From the NCBI GenBank assembly GCA_030640765.1, contig DAOWIT010000113.1, positions 1 to 6,233 on the forward strand: a DNA stretch of 6,233 nucleotides, read 5' to 3'. Every line of letters starts with the position of its first letter. The first letter of the stretch is position 1. The notes beneath the pieces are model-generated. The model saw only the letters and a list, made by a program, of their open reading frames with translations, did not search any database and had not been told where the DNA came from. The DNA is from Candidatus Latescibacterota bacterium. Its GTDB lineage: Bacteria; Latescibacterota; MVCY01. Positions 1-5,959 of this stretch are shown here, in pieces. The position numbers and the translations under genes are program-made.

Positions 1-7
1 GGCTATT

Positions 8-988
8 ATGCTCAGATTAGAGAATTCAACAAGAAGGGCAGCGGCAGGCAGAGGGATCTCACCCCTGCTTTGGCAACTGCTGTCAGTTTGTATCCTCATT
101 CCCTTGGTAGCAGGCTCGGCTGCTGCAGGACTCTCTGGCATCCCTGGCATCTTTGCCGATATTGGCTACGGTGCCAGGCCGGTAGCAATGGGAGGGGCTT
201 ATGTGGCCCTGGCCGACGATGCCAACTCCATCGCCTGGAATTCAGCGGGATTGATCAACTTACAATCCAAACAGGCCACTTTTATGTACGCAAACCAGAT
301 GTCGCTGGTGCCGTACTATTTTGCCGCCTACGGACAGAAATTTGCCGGTACACAAGCTCACAGCGAAGCGATAATCTACACCGGCGATGAGGTCCTGAGC
401 GAAACCACTGTGCTGCTGGCCTATGCCTATTCTGCCCGGAAATTGCTGTCATCTCCATTCGATCGACTCCAAGCTGGTCTTTGTCTTAAACTGCGCCGGG
501 TCAGCTTTGGAAACAACTCTGACGGGGGTGAAGAGAGGAGTCAGGGCAGTGGCTCTGGGTTTGGACTCGACTTGGGCGCACAGTGGCAGGTGACAGATAA
601 GTTTACCTTTGGTCTTGCCCTGCATGACCTGTTAAACAATGTCTCTTATGACAACAAAGAGACAGGAAAATATTCAGAGGCAGCACCCACCCAGTTAACC
701 ATAGGAGTGGCTACTCGTCCCTCAGCCAACGTAGTTGTTGCCTTAGACTTTAAAAAATCGCTTTACCAGGATAGTGAAGATGCTCTCCATTTTGGCGTCG
801 AGAGAACCTATCTGAATTTTCTGGCCTTGCGTGCTGGGTTCTCCCAGATTCTGGGTCCAGAACCCCCGCGCAATTTCTCGGTGGGACTTGGCATCAAAAG
901 CTTCGGCGGGAATTTCAGACTGGATCTTGCCTATCTGTTTCAGGAACTAAATAACACACCTCGACTCTCCACCACCGTGCTGTTCTGA
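8..988 (+). CDS. PorV/PorQ-family (UPF0164-like) outer-membrane beta-barrel protein
   Basis: 326-residue predicted outer-membrane protein. A signal peptide is visible: Arg-Arg at residues 9-10, a hydrophobic core at about 19-36 (LLWQLLSVCILIPLVAG) and a likely cleavage after Ala-Ala-Ala at 38-40. The mature protein opens with the family signature at about 51-82 (IGYGARPVAMGGAYVALADD, then AWNSAGL), which I recognise from PorV/PorQ and UPF0164 proteins. The rest alternates short amphipathic strands with Gly/Asn turns, as in a barrel of the FadL/PorV type, and ends in LSTTVLF*, a C-terminal aromatic residue typical of barrel insertion signals. In Bacteroidetes PorV works in type IX secretion, but most family members outside that phylum have no known role, so no specific function is claimed. 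The ATG at 8 is so close to the window edge that an upstream start or ribosome site cannot be judged. The n-region is long, but there is no other Met before residue 61. It is separated from the next gene by 167 bases and is probably a different transcription unit. Confidence 0.85.
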   Translation: MLRLENSTRRAAAGRGISPLLWQLLSVCILIPLVAGSAAAGLSGIPGIFADIGYGARPVAMGGAYVALADDANSIAWNSAGLINLQSKQATFMYANQMSLVPYYFAAYGQKFAGTQAHSEAIIYTGDEVLSETTVLLAYAYSARKLLSSPFDRLQAGLCLKLRRVSFGNNSDGGEERSQGSGSGFGLDLGAQWQVTDKFTFGLALHDLLNNVSYDNKETGKYSEAAPTQLTIGVATRPSANVVVALDFKKSLYQDSEDALHFGVERTYLNFLALRAGFSQILGPEPPRNFSVGLGIKSFGGNFRLDLAYLFQELNNTPRLSTTVLF

Positions 989-1008
989 GGCATTGGGGAT
1001 TGGTAATC

Positions 1009-1037
1009 AGTCACCAGTCCACCAGTTACCACGCACC
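1009..1037. repeat. Degenerate heptamer tandem repeat
   Basis: Four consecutive units read AGTCACC (1009-1015), AGTCCACC (1016-1023), AGTTACC (1024-1030) and ACGCACC (1031-1037), so a 7-base period with one 8-base unit. The block is flanked by the inverted pair ATTGGT (999-1004) and ACCAAT (1035-1040). It is non-coding and lies just after the porin-like gene. It resembles the short heptanucleotide repeats scattered between genes in some bacterial genomes; the comparison is from memory. Confidence 0.5.
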
Positions 1038-1063
1038 AATTCTCTTTCTCTGTTACCCTTTGA

Positions 1064-1100
1064 CCCAAACCGAGGAGCAAGGCTCTGCTTATCGGTTGGG
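1064..1100 (+). other. Long imperfect stem-loop in the spacer before the radical SAM gene
   Basis: CCC (1064-1066) pairs with GGG (1098-1100), then with A1067 bulged AACCGA (1068-1073) pairs with TCGGTT (1092-1097). After one G-A mismatch and one G-T wobble, AGCA (1076-1079) pairs with TGCT (1086-1089), leaving a six-base loop. No T-tract follows (the next bases are TTGTGG), so it is not a textbook intrinsic terminator. It could still end the transcript of the upstream gene, stabilise its 3' end, or be a repeat remnant. Function is unknown. Confidence 0.5.
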
Positions 1101-1155
1101 TTGTGGTTGAATGGATTAGACCACCAATTAAGGGGCTCTGCCGGATTATCCACAG

Positions 1156-2244
1156 ATGGTTCAAATTGCGAAGAAAGCTGACCCCGATGAAAGACTGGAG
1201 ACCTTAGGCAAACTGGCCCAGTTTGATGTTACAGGAATGCCTCTGCTTTTTGCCTCGGGAAAACGTTCCCTGCGGTTTCACTTCATCTACCCGGCAGTGG
1301 GAGAAAAAGGGAATTGCGTTAACCTGTTCAAGGTTCTCCAGAGCAATCTCTGCGAACATAACTGTTTCTACTGTGTTAACCGGAAGGCGAGAGATTGCCC
1401 GCGGGTGGAGTTCACCCCTGAGGAGCTCTCACAGCTTTTCCTCCGTTACTGGAGAAAAGGATGGGTGAAGGGCCTTTTCCTTTCCTCAGCAATACACCCC
1501 ACCCCTGATCAAGCTCAGGAAAAGATGTTCAGGACCATCCTGCTTCTCCGCCGCCGCTATGGTTATCGGGGCTACATCCACTGTAAGATACTGCCCGGTA
1601 GCGATGAGGCCTTTATCGAAAAGATAGGTCCCTTGGTGGACAGGCTCTCCATAAATTTAGAAGCGCCTGCTCAAAAGTACCTGGCCCGGCTCAGTCCCGA
1701 CAAACAATTCCAGCCTCAACTTTGGGAACGACTTAAGAAAATCGCTATCTACAACTCGATTCATCCCTTACGGGCCGGAGTTACCACGCAGTTGGTGGTG
1801 GGTGCCAGTGGAGAGAGCGACCGCGAGATACTCTCCCTTTCCCAAAACCTTTACCAGGGATACAATACGCGTCGGATCTACTACAGTGGATTTATCCCTG
1901 TGGGAGACACCCCATTACAGCAGCTTCCCCCCTGCCCTTCCCTCAGAGAGGCACGTCTTTACCAAGCAGACTTCCTCCTGCGCCGCTATGGTTTTAAGAC
2001 TGAAGAATTAGTGTTTGAAGAGAAGAATAACCTCCTGTTAGACAAAGACCCTAAGCTTGCCTGGGCCCTGAACCACCCGGATAGATTCCCGATAGAACTG
2101 AACACCGCCTCTTTTGAACAGCTCATCCGAGTACCTGGTATCGGCAGAATCTTAGCTAAGAGGATAATAGAGACACGCAGACACACAAGATTTAGAGACC
2201 TGGAGCAACGAAAAAAACTGAGGGCGCTGGCAAGTCGGGCATAG
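1156..2244 (+). CDS. Putative DNA modification/repair radical SAM protein with C-terminal helix-hairpin-helix; apparently cut short by an in-frame TAG
   Basis: 362 residues as written. The radical SAM cluster motif CxxxCxxC is at Cys66, Cys70, Cys73 (CEHNCFYC), followed by VNRKARDCPRVEFTPEEL. Further along are GLFLSSAIHPTPD (107-118), GYIHCKILPG (139-148) and RLSINLEAP (163-171). This pattern matches, as I recall it, the family named 'putative DNA modification/repair radical SAM protein' (TIGR03916), usually encoded next to a uracil-DNA-glycosylase-related partner. A helix-hairpin-helix DNA-binding motif lies at about 313-340 (ELNTASFEQLIRVPGIG). The enzyme would bind a 4Fe-4S cluster and S-adenosylmethionine; its substrate is unknown. 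The ATG at 1156 fits the family N-terminus, since an in-frame TAA sits 25 bases upstream, though the ribosome site is poor (AAGGGG at 1130-1135, about 20 bases away). The frame stays open after the TAG up to 2337, and that continuation looks like the family's real end (see the separate entry). No glycosylase partner is present in the window. Confidence 0.85.
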   Translation: MVQIAKKADPDERLETLGKLAQFDVTGMPLLFASGKRSLRFHFIYPAVGEKGNCVNLFKVLQSNLCEHNCFYCVNRKARDCPRVEFTPEELSQLFLRYWRKGWVKGLFLSSAIHPTPDQAQEKMFRTILLLRRRYGYRGYIHCKILPGSDEAFIEKIGPLVDRLSINLEAPAQKYLARLSPDKQFQPQLWERLKKIAIYNSIHPLRAGVTTQLVVGASGESDREILSLSQNLYQGYNTRRIYYSGFIPVGDTPLQQLPPCPSLREARLYQADFLLRRYGFKTEELVFEEKNNLLLDKDPKLAWALNHPDRFPIELNTASFEQLIRVPGIGRILAKRIIETRRHTRFRDLEQRKKLRALASRA

Positions 2245-2337
2245 GGGTTTATCGCCTTAGCCGGCAAGTTATACCCTCCCCAAAAGTCCCGCTCTGAGAA
2301 GATAAGCAAACAGCTCTTTCTCTGGGAGGAGATATGA
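2245..2337 (+). pseudogene. Open C-terminal continuation of the radical SAM gene beyond the amber codon
   Basis: Directly after TAG 2242-2244 the same frame encodes 30 residues starting GFIALAGKLYPP and ending LFLWEEI, then TGA (2335-2337). The segment SRA-[stop]-GFIALAGKL aligns by eye with the family's usual end of the type KRA(R/K)xFIxxxGK, so the TAG sits where a basic residue is expected; AAG to TAG is one base change. The TGA overlaps the tatD ATG as ATGA (2334-2337), the classic coupled-gene junction. This supports an original gene of 393 codons ending at 2337. Whether it is a mutation, an assembly error or readthrough cannot be told from the sequence. Confidence 0.65.
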
Positions 2338-3104
2338 TCTTCGACTCACACGCACACCTTACCGACCTTCGCTTCGAAAAAGACAGGTCTCAGGTAATTG
2401 AAAACGCCCTAACTCAGAGGGTAAGTCAAATCCTTTCCGTCTGTTCTTTTTTCACAGAGCGAGAGGCAGAAGACTTTGTGGAATTGCTTGAGGACTACCA
2501 GTTCATCTTTGGCAGTGCTGGCATCCACCCCCACGACGCAAAGCAGCGAGACAAGCTGTGGCCAAAATTGGAACAGACTCTACAAATGAGAAAAGTAGTG
2601 GCCTTAGGTGAAATAGGTTTAGACTATCACTACGACAATTCGCCTCGGGAGGTGCAAAAAAAGGTTTTTCGGCAACAGCTTAAGCTGGCTAACACCCGAG
2701 GACTGCCAGTTATTATCCACAGCCGGGAGGCGATGGAGGAGACCTTGGATATCCTCCGTTCGGAGGGTGTTAGCTCCGGTGTGATGCACTGTTTCAGTGG
2801 CTCAGAAGAGGAGATGAAGGCCTGTCTGGATCTGGGGTTACACATCTCCGTGGCCGGGCCGGTCACTTTTCCTAAGGCCTCCAGACTCCAGCGGATAGCC
2901 CAAACAGTGCCCTTAGACAGACTCCTGGTAGAGACCGACTGTCCCTACCTTGCCCCTCAACCGGTAAGGGGAAAAAGGAATGAGCCGGCATTCGTGAGGT
3001 ATGTGGTGCAAAAGATCGGACAGCTCCGCGGGATGACTACCGAACAGGTGGCCGAAGTCACCACTCAGAACGCACAAACACTGTTCGGAATAACCGAAAG
3101 TTGA
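2334..3104 (+). CDS. tatD: TatD-family metal-dependent DNase
   Basis: 256 residues, full length for the family (about 255-265). Metal-binding and catalytic signatures of the TIM-barrel TatD hydrolases are all present: DSHAHL with His6 and His8, GIHPHD (63-68), GEIGLDYHYD with Glu93, VIIHSREA with His129, MHCFSGS with His152, and ETDCPYLAPQP with Asp202, followed by GKRNEP (213-218). Known members are Mg-dependent deoxyribonucleases/3'-5' exonucleases linked to DNA repair and DNA fragmentation; the name from the Tat operon does not mean a role in protein export. Cytoplasmic, with no signal peptide. The start is well fixed: GGAGG at 2325-2329 lies four bases before ATG 2334. The ATG overlaps the TGA that would end the full-length radical SAM gene, which implies translational coupling with it. 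The MazG-like gene follows after 58 bases on the same strand, so the three are likely co-transcribed. Confidence 0.95.
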   Translation: MIFDSHAHLTDLRFEKDRSQVIENALTQRVSQILSVCSFFTEREAEDFVELLEDYQFIFGSAGIHPHDAKQRDKLWPKLEQTLQMRKVVALGEIGLDYHYDNSPREVQKKVFRQQLKLANTRGLPVIIHSREAMEETLDILRSEGVSSGVMHCFSGSEEEMKACLDLGLHISVAGPVTFPKASRLQRIAQTVPLDRLLVETDCPYLAPQPVRGKRNEPAFVRYVVQKIGQLRGMTTEQVAEVTTQNAQTLFGITES

Positions 3105-3162
3105 TCTTGGGCGGTGGCCGAGTTGGAGGTTATCTCTGTCCAAGCAACATAAGGAACCTAAA

Positions 3163-3453
3163 ATGGAGATCAGAGAATTTCAGGAACTGATGCACCAGAT
3201 CTACTACCAGCGTGACCAGCAGAGAGGGCTGGCGGGCACATTCGTCTGGTTTGCCGAGGAAGTGGGTGAGCTGGCGAAATCAATCCGAGAAAGAAACAAC
3301 CAGAATTATGCTGAAGAGTTCTCTGACGTCTTGGCCTGGCTCACAAGTCTGGCCAATTTGCTGGGAATAGATTTGGAACAGGCAGTGGGAAATACAAACA
3401 GGGATGCTCTCGCTGCGGGAAAATCCCCTGTGAGTGTGGGCAAAAATCATTGA
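3163..3453 (+). CDS. MazG-like nucleotide pyrophosphohydrolase, C-terminus apparently frameshifted
   Basis: 96 residues in the uninterrupted frame. It carries the all-alpha NTP pyrophosphohydrolase motif EExxE(n)ExxD: Glu32-Glu33-x-x-Glu36 (WFAEEVGELAKSI) and Glu52-x-x-Asp55 (EEFSDVLAWL), the Mg-binding residues of the MazG superfamily. Such small single-domain enzymes hydrolyse (d)NTPs to the monophosphate plus pyrophosphate and are seen as nucleotide-pool cleaners; the exact substrate cannot be read here. The homologous part runs to about Val75 (GIDLEQAV). The remainder in this frame (from TNRDALAAGK on) is not family-like, while the -1 frame gives the expected Cys-rich tail (see next entry). 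Start: AAGGA at 3151-3155, seven bases before ATG 3163. It follows tatD by 58 bases and probably belongs to the same transcript. Confidence 0.85.
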   Translation: MEIREFQELMHQIYYQRDQQRGLAGTFVWFAEEVGELAKSIRERNNQNYAEEFSDVLAWLTSLANLLGIDLEQAVGNTNRDALAAGKSPVSVGKNH

Positions 3454-3458
3454 AATAA
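3390..3458 (+). other. Displaced CxxC...CxC tail of the MazG-like protein in the -1 frame
   Basis: Read one base back from the gene's own frame, 3390-3458 encodes KYKQGCSRCGKIPCECGQ plus SLK and then TAA. The CxxCGxxPCxC arrangement (Cys codons at 3405, 3414, 3429 and 3435) is the putative zinc-binding end that I recall from many short MazG-like proteins. This is where such a tail should begin, directly after the ExxD helix and the GIDLEQAV segment. The switch point is G GGA AAT (3387-3393), which has the X XXY YYZ form of a -1 slippery site and also contains a GGG run, where a lost G (GGGG to GGG) would restore GKY in one frame. Slippage would give a 98-residue product. Confidence 0.75.
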
Positions 3459-3530
3459 AAGTCATTGGACACTTATCATTAAGCATTAGTTGGCAGTGGC
3501 GCAACTTCAGCTTCGTTTATGGCGAATCTG

Positions 3531-3546
3531 AAAGGCTTGCGCCTTT
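3531..3546. other. Short perfect stem-loop in the spacer before ftsK
   Basis: AAAGGC (3531-3536) and GCCTTT (3541-3546) form a perfect six-base stem with the loop TTGC. The 3' arm ends in TTT but no further T-run follows. It lies 73 bases after the displaced mazG stop and before the ftsK promoter, so a weak terminator for the upstream group is possible. Nothing else coding is seen in the 3459-3654 spacer. Confidence 0.4.
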
Positions 3547-3580
3547 ATGCTGTTCAACTATTCCCTTCCGATTTTTCTGC

Positions 3581-3609
3581 TTGCAAAACGGCAAATAGAA
3601 TAGTATATT
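3581..3609 (+). promoter_or_regulatory. Predicted sigma70-type promoter for ftsK
   Basis: The -35 box TTGCAA (3581-3586, 4/6 to TTGACA) and the -10 box TATATT (3604-3609, 5/6 to TATAAT) are separated by exactly 17 bases. They sit in the most A+T-rich part of the window. Transcription would start near 3616, giving a leader of about 45-50 bases before ftsK. This suggests ftsK is expressed independently of the tatD group. Confidence 0.6.
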
Positions 3610-3647
3610 ATTTTCGTACGCATTTAGCCACCAAGGCAGAAAGACAC

Positions 3648-3654
3648 AGAGGAG
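3648..3654 (+). promoter_or_regulatory. ftsK: Ribosome binding site that decides the ftsK start
   Basis: AGAGGAG at 3648-3654 directly abuts the first ATG (3655), which is too close to serve it, but lies nine bases before the next in-frame ATG at 3664. The second ATG is therefore the better start; the difference is only three residues. The site sits inside a short purine-rich repeat-like stretch (3631-3652, CCAAGGCAGAAAGACACAG and onward). Confidence 0.6.
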
Positions 3655-3663
3655 ATGGAAGAG

Positions 3664-5859
3664 ATGGAGAAAGAACAGCAGCATGAGTTTTCCCCTTTAA
3701 CCCGAAGAGGAAACCGCACTAATGAAATCCTCGGCCTGATTCTGCTTGCCTTAAGCATCTGGATTATGTATGACCTGATTGCTTATATAAGAGGAGGGTT
3801 TCTGGCCGCAAGAGTAGTAGCAGAGGGAGAAAAAGTCTGGGCAGCAGGATTCTTAGGACATCAAGTGGCCGAGGGGATGTTCGCTTTTATGGGACTGCCT
3901 TGTTTAGTCTTACCACCCTTGCTGTTTCTCTGGGGGTGGAATCGCTTCCGGGGCCAGACAATGAGGAAATTAGCATTCAAGACCGTAACCATCTTGACCT
4001 TAGTGCTGCTCTTCTCTGCTGTCTGCGGGTTACTTCAACAAGAGCAATCTGTAAGGCTATACAGATTAAGCGGTTGGCTAGGGGTGACATTGGCTCTACA
4101 GGTTCTTATCCCCTACCTGGGCCAGGTCGGCTCCTGGATTCTGGTGATCACAGCGTTTCTGTTAACAGTAGTTTTATCAACCCCTATCCGTCTCTCCCGA
4201 TTCTGTGTCTCTGTTCCCAGTCCAGGCAAGAAGAGGGCCAAGAAACCAAAAACATCCAGAATAGCGGCCACAAAAAGGCAGAAGGTGGCAGTGCCTTCGC
4301 AGATAGACTTTCCCAAGCCCCAGATAGTAGAACCGGAAATAGAACAAGAAGAGGCAGAACAGGAATCGTTCCGTTTGCCCGAGAGGGAGCCGGAGATGTT
4401 CTACCAAAGACCTTCTACTTCCCTGCTCGATAAGGCTTCAAATCAGAGAACCTGCCAGAGCAGAGAGGAATTGTTGATGAATGCTGAGAGATTGGAATTG
4501 AGCTTGACTAATTTCCAGGTGGAAGGAAAAGTAGCGCAGGTGAGTCCTGGTCCGATAGTCACCAGGTATGAACTGAAACCTGCTCCCGGAGTTAAGGTGA
4601 ACCGCATTATCTCTCTGGCCGATGATTTAGCTATGGCGATGAAGGCCCGCCGGATTAGAATCTTAGCCCCTATTCCAGGCAAAGACGCTGTGGGTATTGA
4701 AGTCCCTAATCCCAGACCTTCGGTGGTTTGCTTGCGAGAGATCCTGGAGTCAGAAAGATTTCAATCCTCCGGATCGAAGCTCACCCTTGCGCTAGGCAAA
4801 ACGATCTCCGGCGAGCCGTTCTGTGCGGATTTAGCCACAATGCCCCATTTGCTTATCGCTGGGGCGACCGGCTCAGGCAAGAGCGTAGCCATCCACGCAA
4901 TGATAACCAGCGTCCTGTTTAAGGCCACCCCTGAGGAGGTCAGATTCATTATGGTAGACCCAAAGATGCTGGAGCTCTCCGTCTACAACGAAATTCCTCA
5001 CCTTCTCACTCCAGTGGTCACAGAGACGAAGAAGGCCTCAGAGGTGCTGCGCTGGGCAGTAGCTCAAATGGAAGAAAGATATAGGAGTCTGGCTCAAATC
5101 AAGGTGAGGGATATCAATGAGTACAACAGAAAGGTGATACGCACTGAGCCCGCTGAAGAAAATCCTGCTCCCCTACCCTACATTGTGGTGGTTATTGACG
5201 AGTTAGCGGACCTGATGCTTCTCTCCAATGAGATCGAGCAGTCTCTGGTGCGACTGGCACAGATGGCAAGAGCGGTGGGTATCCATTTGATATTGGCTAC
5301 TCAACGCCCATCGGTAGATGTGATCACCGGACTAATTAAGGCCAATTTCCCCTCCAGGATTTCCCTTCAGGTGGCCTCAAAGGTGGATTCACGCACTATC
5401 TTAGATGTCAACGGCGCTGAAAAGCTCCTGGGTAACGGGGATATGCTCTTTCTTCCCGTGGGACACTCCGATCCCATCAGAATTCACGGTGCCTACATCT
5501 CCAGGGAGGAGACCGAACGGCTGGTCGAGTTTTTGAAACAACACCAGACCCAGGAGAGACCCGAACTTCCAGAAAGAGAGATTCTAATCCAAGAAGAGCC
5601 AGAAGTTGATTTTGAGCAGGACAGTCAAGGGCGGGATAAGCTATTTGACGAGGCGATGAGATTGGTCATCCTACACCAGCAGGGTTCGATCTCGCTTCTG
5701 CAGAGGCGGCTTAAGATAGGGTATGCCCGGGCAGCAAGGCTGATTGACCAGTTAGAGGCTGCCGGGATCGTTGGCCCCTTCGACGGCAGCAAGGCCCGGG
5801 AAGTGTTAGTAGACGAAAGCTACTTAGAGAAAAAATGGGGAGAAAGCTCTCCAGAGTGA
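3664..5859 (+). CDS. ftsK: FtsK/SpoIIIE-family DNA translocase
   Basis: 731 residues from the preferred ATG (734 from ATG 3655), close to SpoIIIE size. The N-terminal membrane domain has about four hydrophobic segments, at roughly 22-43, 62-91, 104-122 and 135-172. A charged linker rich in Lys then Glu follows (about 177-250), much shorter than in E. coli FtsK. The motor's alpha part (about 262-380) contains NFQVEGKVAQVSPGPIVTRYEL. The RecA-like beta part has Walker A GATGSGKS at 400-407 and Walker B VVVIDELADLM with Asp512-Glu513, then ATQRPSVDVITGLIKANFPSRI. The C-terminal gamma winged helix at about 657-722 (LQRRLKIGYARAARLIDQLEAAGIVG) is the module that reads the polar KOPS/SRS sequences. 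Known role of the family: a hexameric ATP-driven pump at the division septum that moves chromosome ends and activates XerCD/dif recombination. All motifs are intact, in contrast to the two damaged gene ends upstream. It has its own predicted promoter and a strong terminator. Confidence 0.97.
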   Translation: MEKEQQHEFSPLTRRGNRTNEILGLILLALSIWIMYDLIAYIRGGFLAARVVAEGEKVWAAGFLGHQVAEGMFAFMGLPCLVLPPLLFLWGWNRFRGQTMRKLAFKTVTILTLVLLFSAVCGLLQQEQSVRLYRLSGWLGVTLALQVLIPYLGQVGSWILVITAFLLTVVLSTPIRLSRFCVSVPSPGKKRAKKPKTSRIAATKRQKVAVPSQIDFPKPQIVEPEIEQEEAEQESFRLPEREPEMFYQRPSTSLLDKASNQRTCQSREELLMNAERLELSLTNFQVEGKVAQVSPGPIVTRYELKPAPGVKVNRIISLADDLAMAMKARRIRILAPIPGKDAVGIEVPNPRPSVVCLREILESERFQSSGSKLTLALGKTISGEPFCADLATMPHLLIAGATGSGKSVAIHAMITSVLFKATPEEVRFIMVDPKMLELSVYNEIPHLLTPVVTETKKASEVLRWAVAQMEERYRSLAQIKVRDINEYNRKVIRTEPAEENPAPLPYIVVVIDELADLMLLSNEIEQSLVRLAQMARAVGIHLILATQRPSVDVITGLIKANFPSRISLQVASKVDSRTILDVNGAEKLLGNGDMLFLPVGHSDPIRIHGAYISREETERLVEFLKQHQTQERPELPEREILIQEEPEVDFEQDSQGRDKLFDEAMRLVILHQQGSISLLQRRLKIGYARAARLIDQLEAAGIVGPFDGSKAREVLVDESYLEKKWGESSPE

Positions 5860-5867
5860 ACATCGGC

Positions 5868-5887
5868 CAAGTCAACTCAAGTCAACC
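5868..5887. repeat. Ten-base tandem duplication after ftsK
   Basis: CAAGTCAACT (5868-5877) is followed immediately by CAAGTCAACC (5878-5887), nine of ten bases identical. It lies between the ftsK stop and the terminator hairpin and overlaps the first four bases of its stem. It may be a simple slippage duplication. Confidence 0.6.
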
Positions 5888-5932
5888 TAAAATGGCCCAG
5901 GGATTTTAGTCGCCCCTGGGCCATTTTAGGTT
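5884..5932. terminator. Long perfect hairpin, shared terminator of convergent genes
   Basis: The arms 5884-5902 and 5914-5932 are perfect reverse complements over 19 bases, with a G+C-rich inner part (GGCCCAGGG/CCCTGGGCC), an A/T-rich outer part and an 11-base loop. On the plus strand the distal arm carries TTTT and is followed by TTTCTCT, which suits an intrinsic terminator for ftsK. By symmetry it can also end the minus-strand dehydrogenase transcript, whose stop codon is only 27 bases away, although no clear T-run follows on that strand. Confidence 0.85.
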
Positions 5933-5959
5933 TCTCTACTTTGATCCAGATCGTCCTGC

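Noticed and set aside
1064..1100. Riboswitch or other named regulatory RNA
   Set aside because: A single stem-loop without any recognisable conserved core; no known class can be matched.
1986..2309. 107-codon minus-strand open frame across the radical SAM gene end
   Set aside because: It is antisense to a conserved domain and the translation shows no recognisable features.
3111..3130. GCGGTGGCCGAGTTGGAGG looks like the 5' end of a Leu/Ser tRNA
   Set aside because: No anticodon arm, T-arm (GGTTC-type) or matching acceptor strand follows before the MazG-like start; only the D-arm-like words match.
3155..3166. AACCTAAAATGG before the MazG-like gene is identical to the outer arm of the terminator at 5884-5895
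   Set aside because: A 12-base match within a window of this size is expected about once by chance, and the two contexts differ.
3900..4433. 177-codon open frame inside the ftsK membrane and linker region
   Set aside because: It is in another frame of a clearly coding gene, has no recognisable domain or ribosome site and no independent support.
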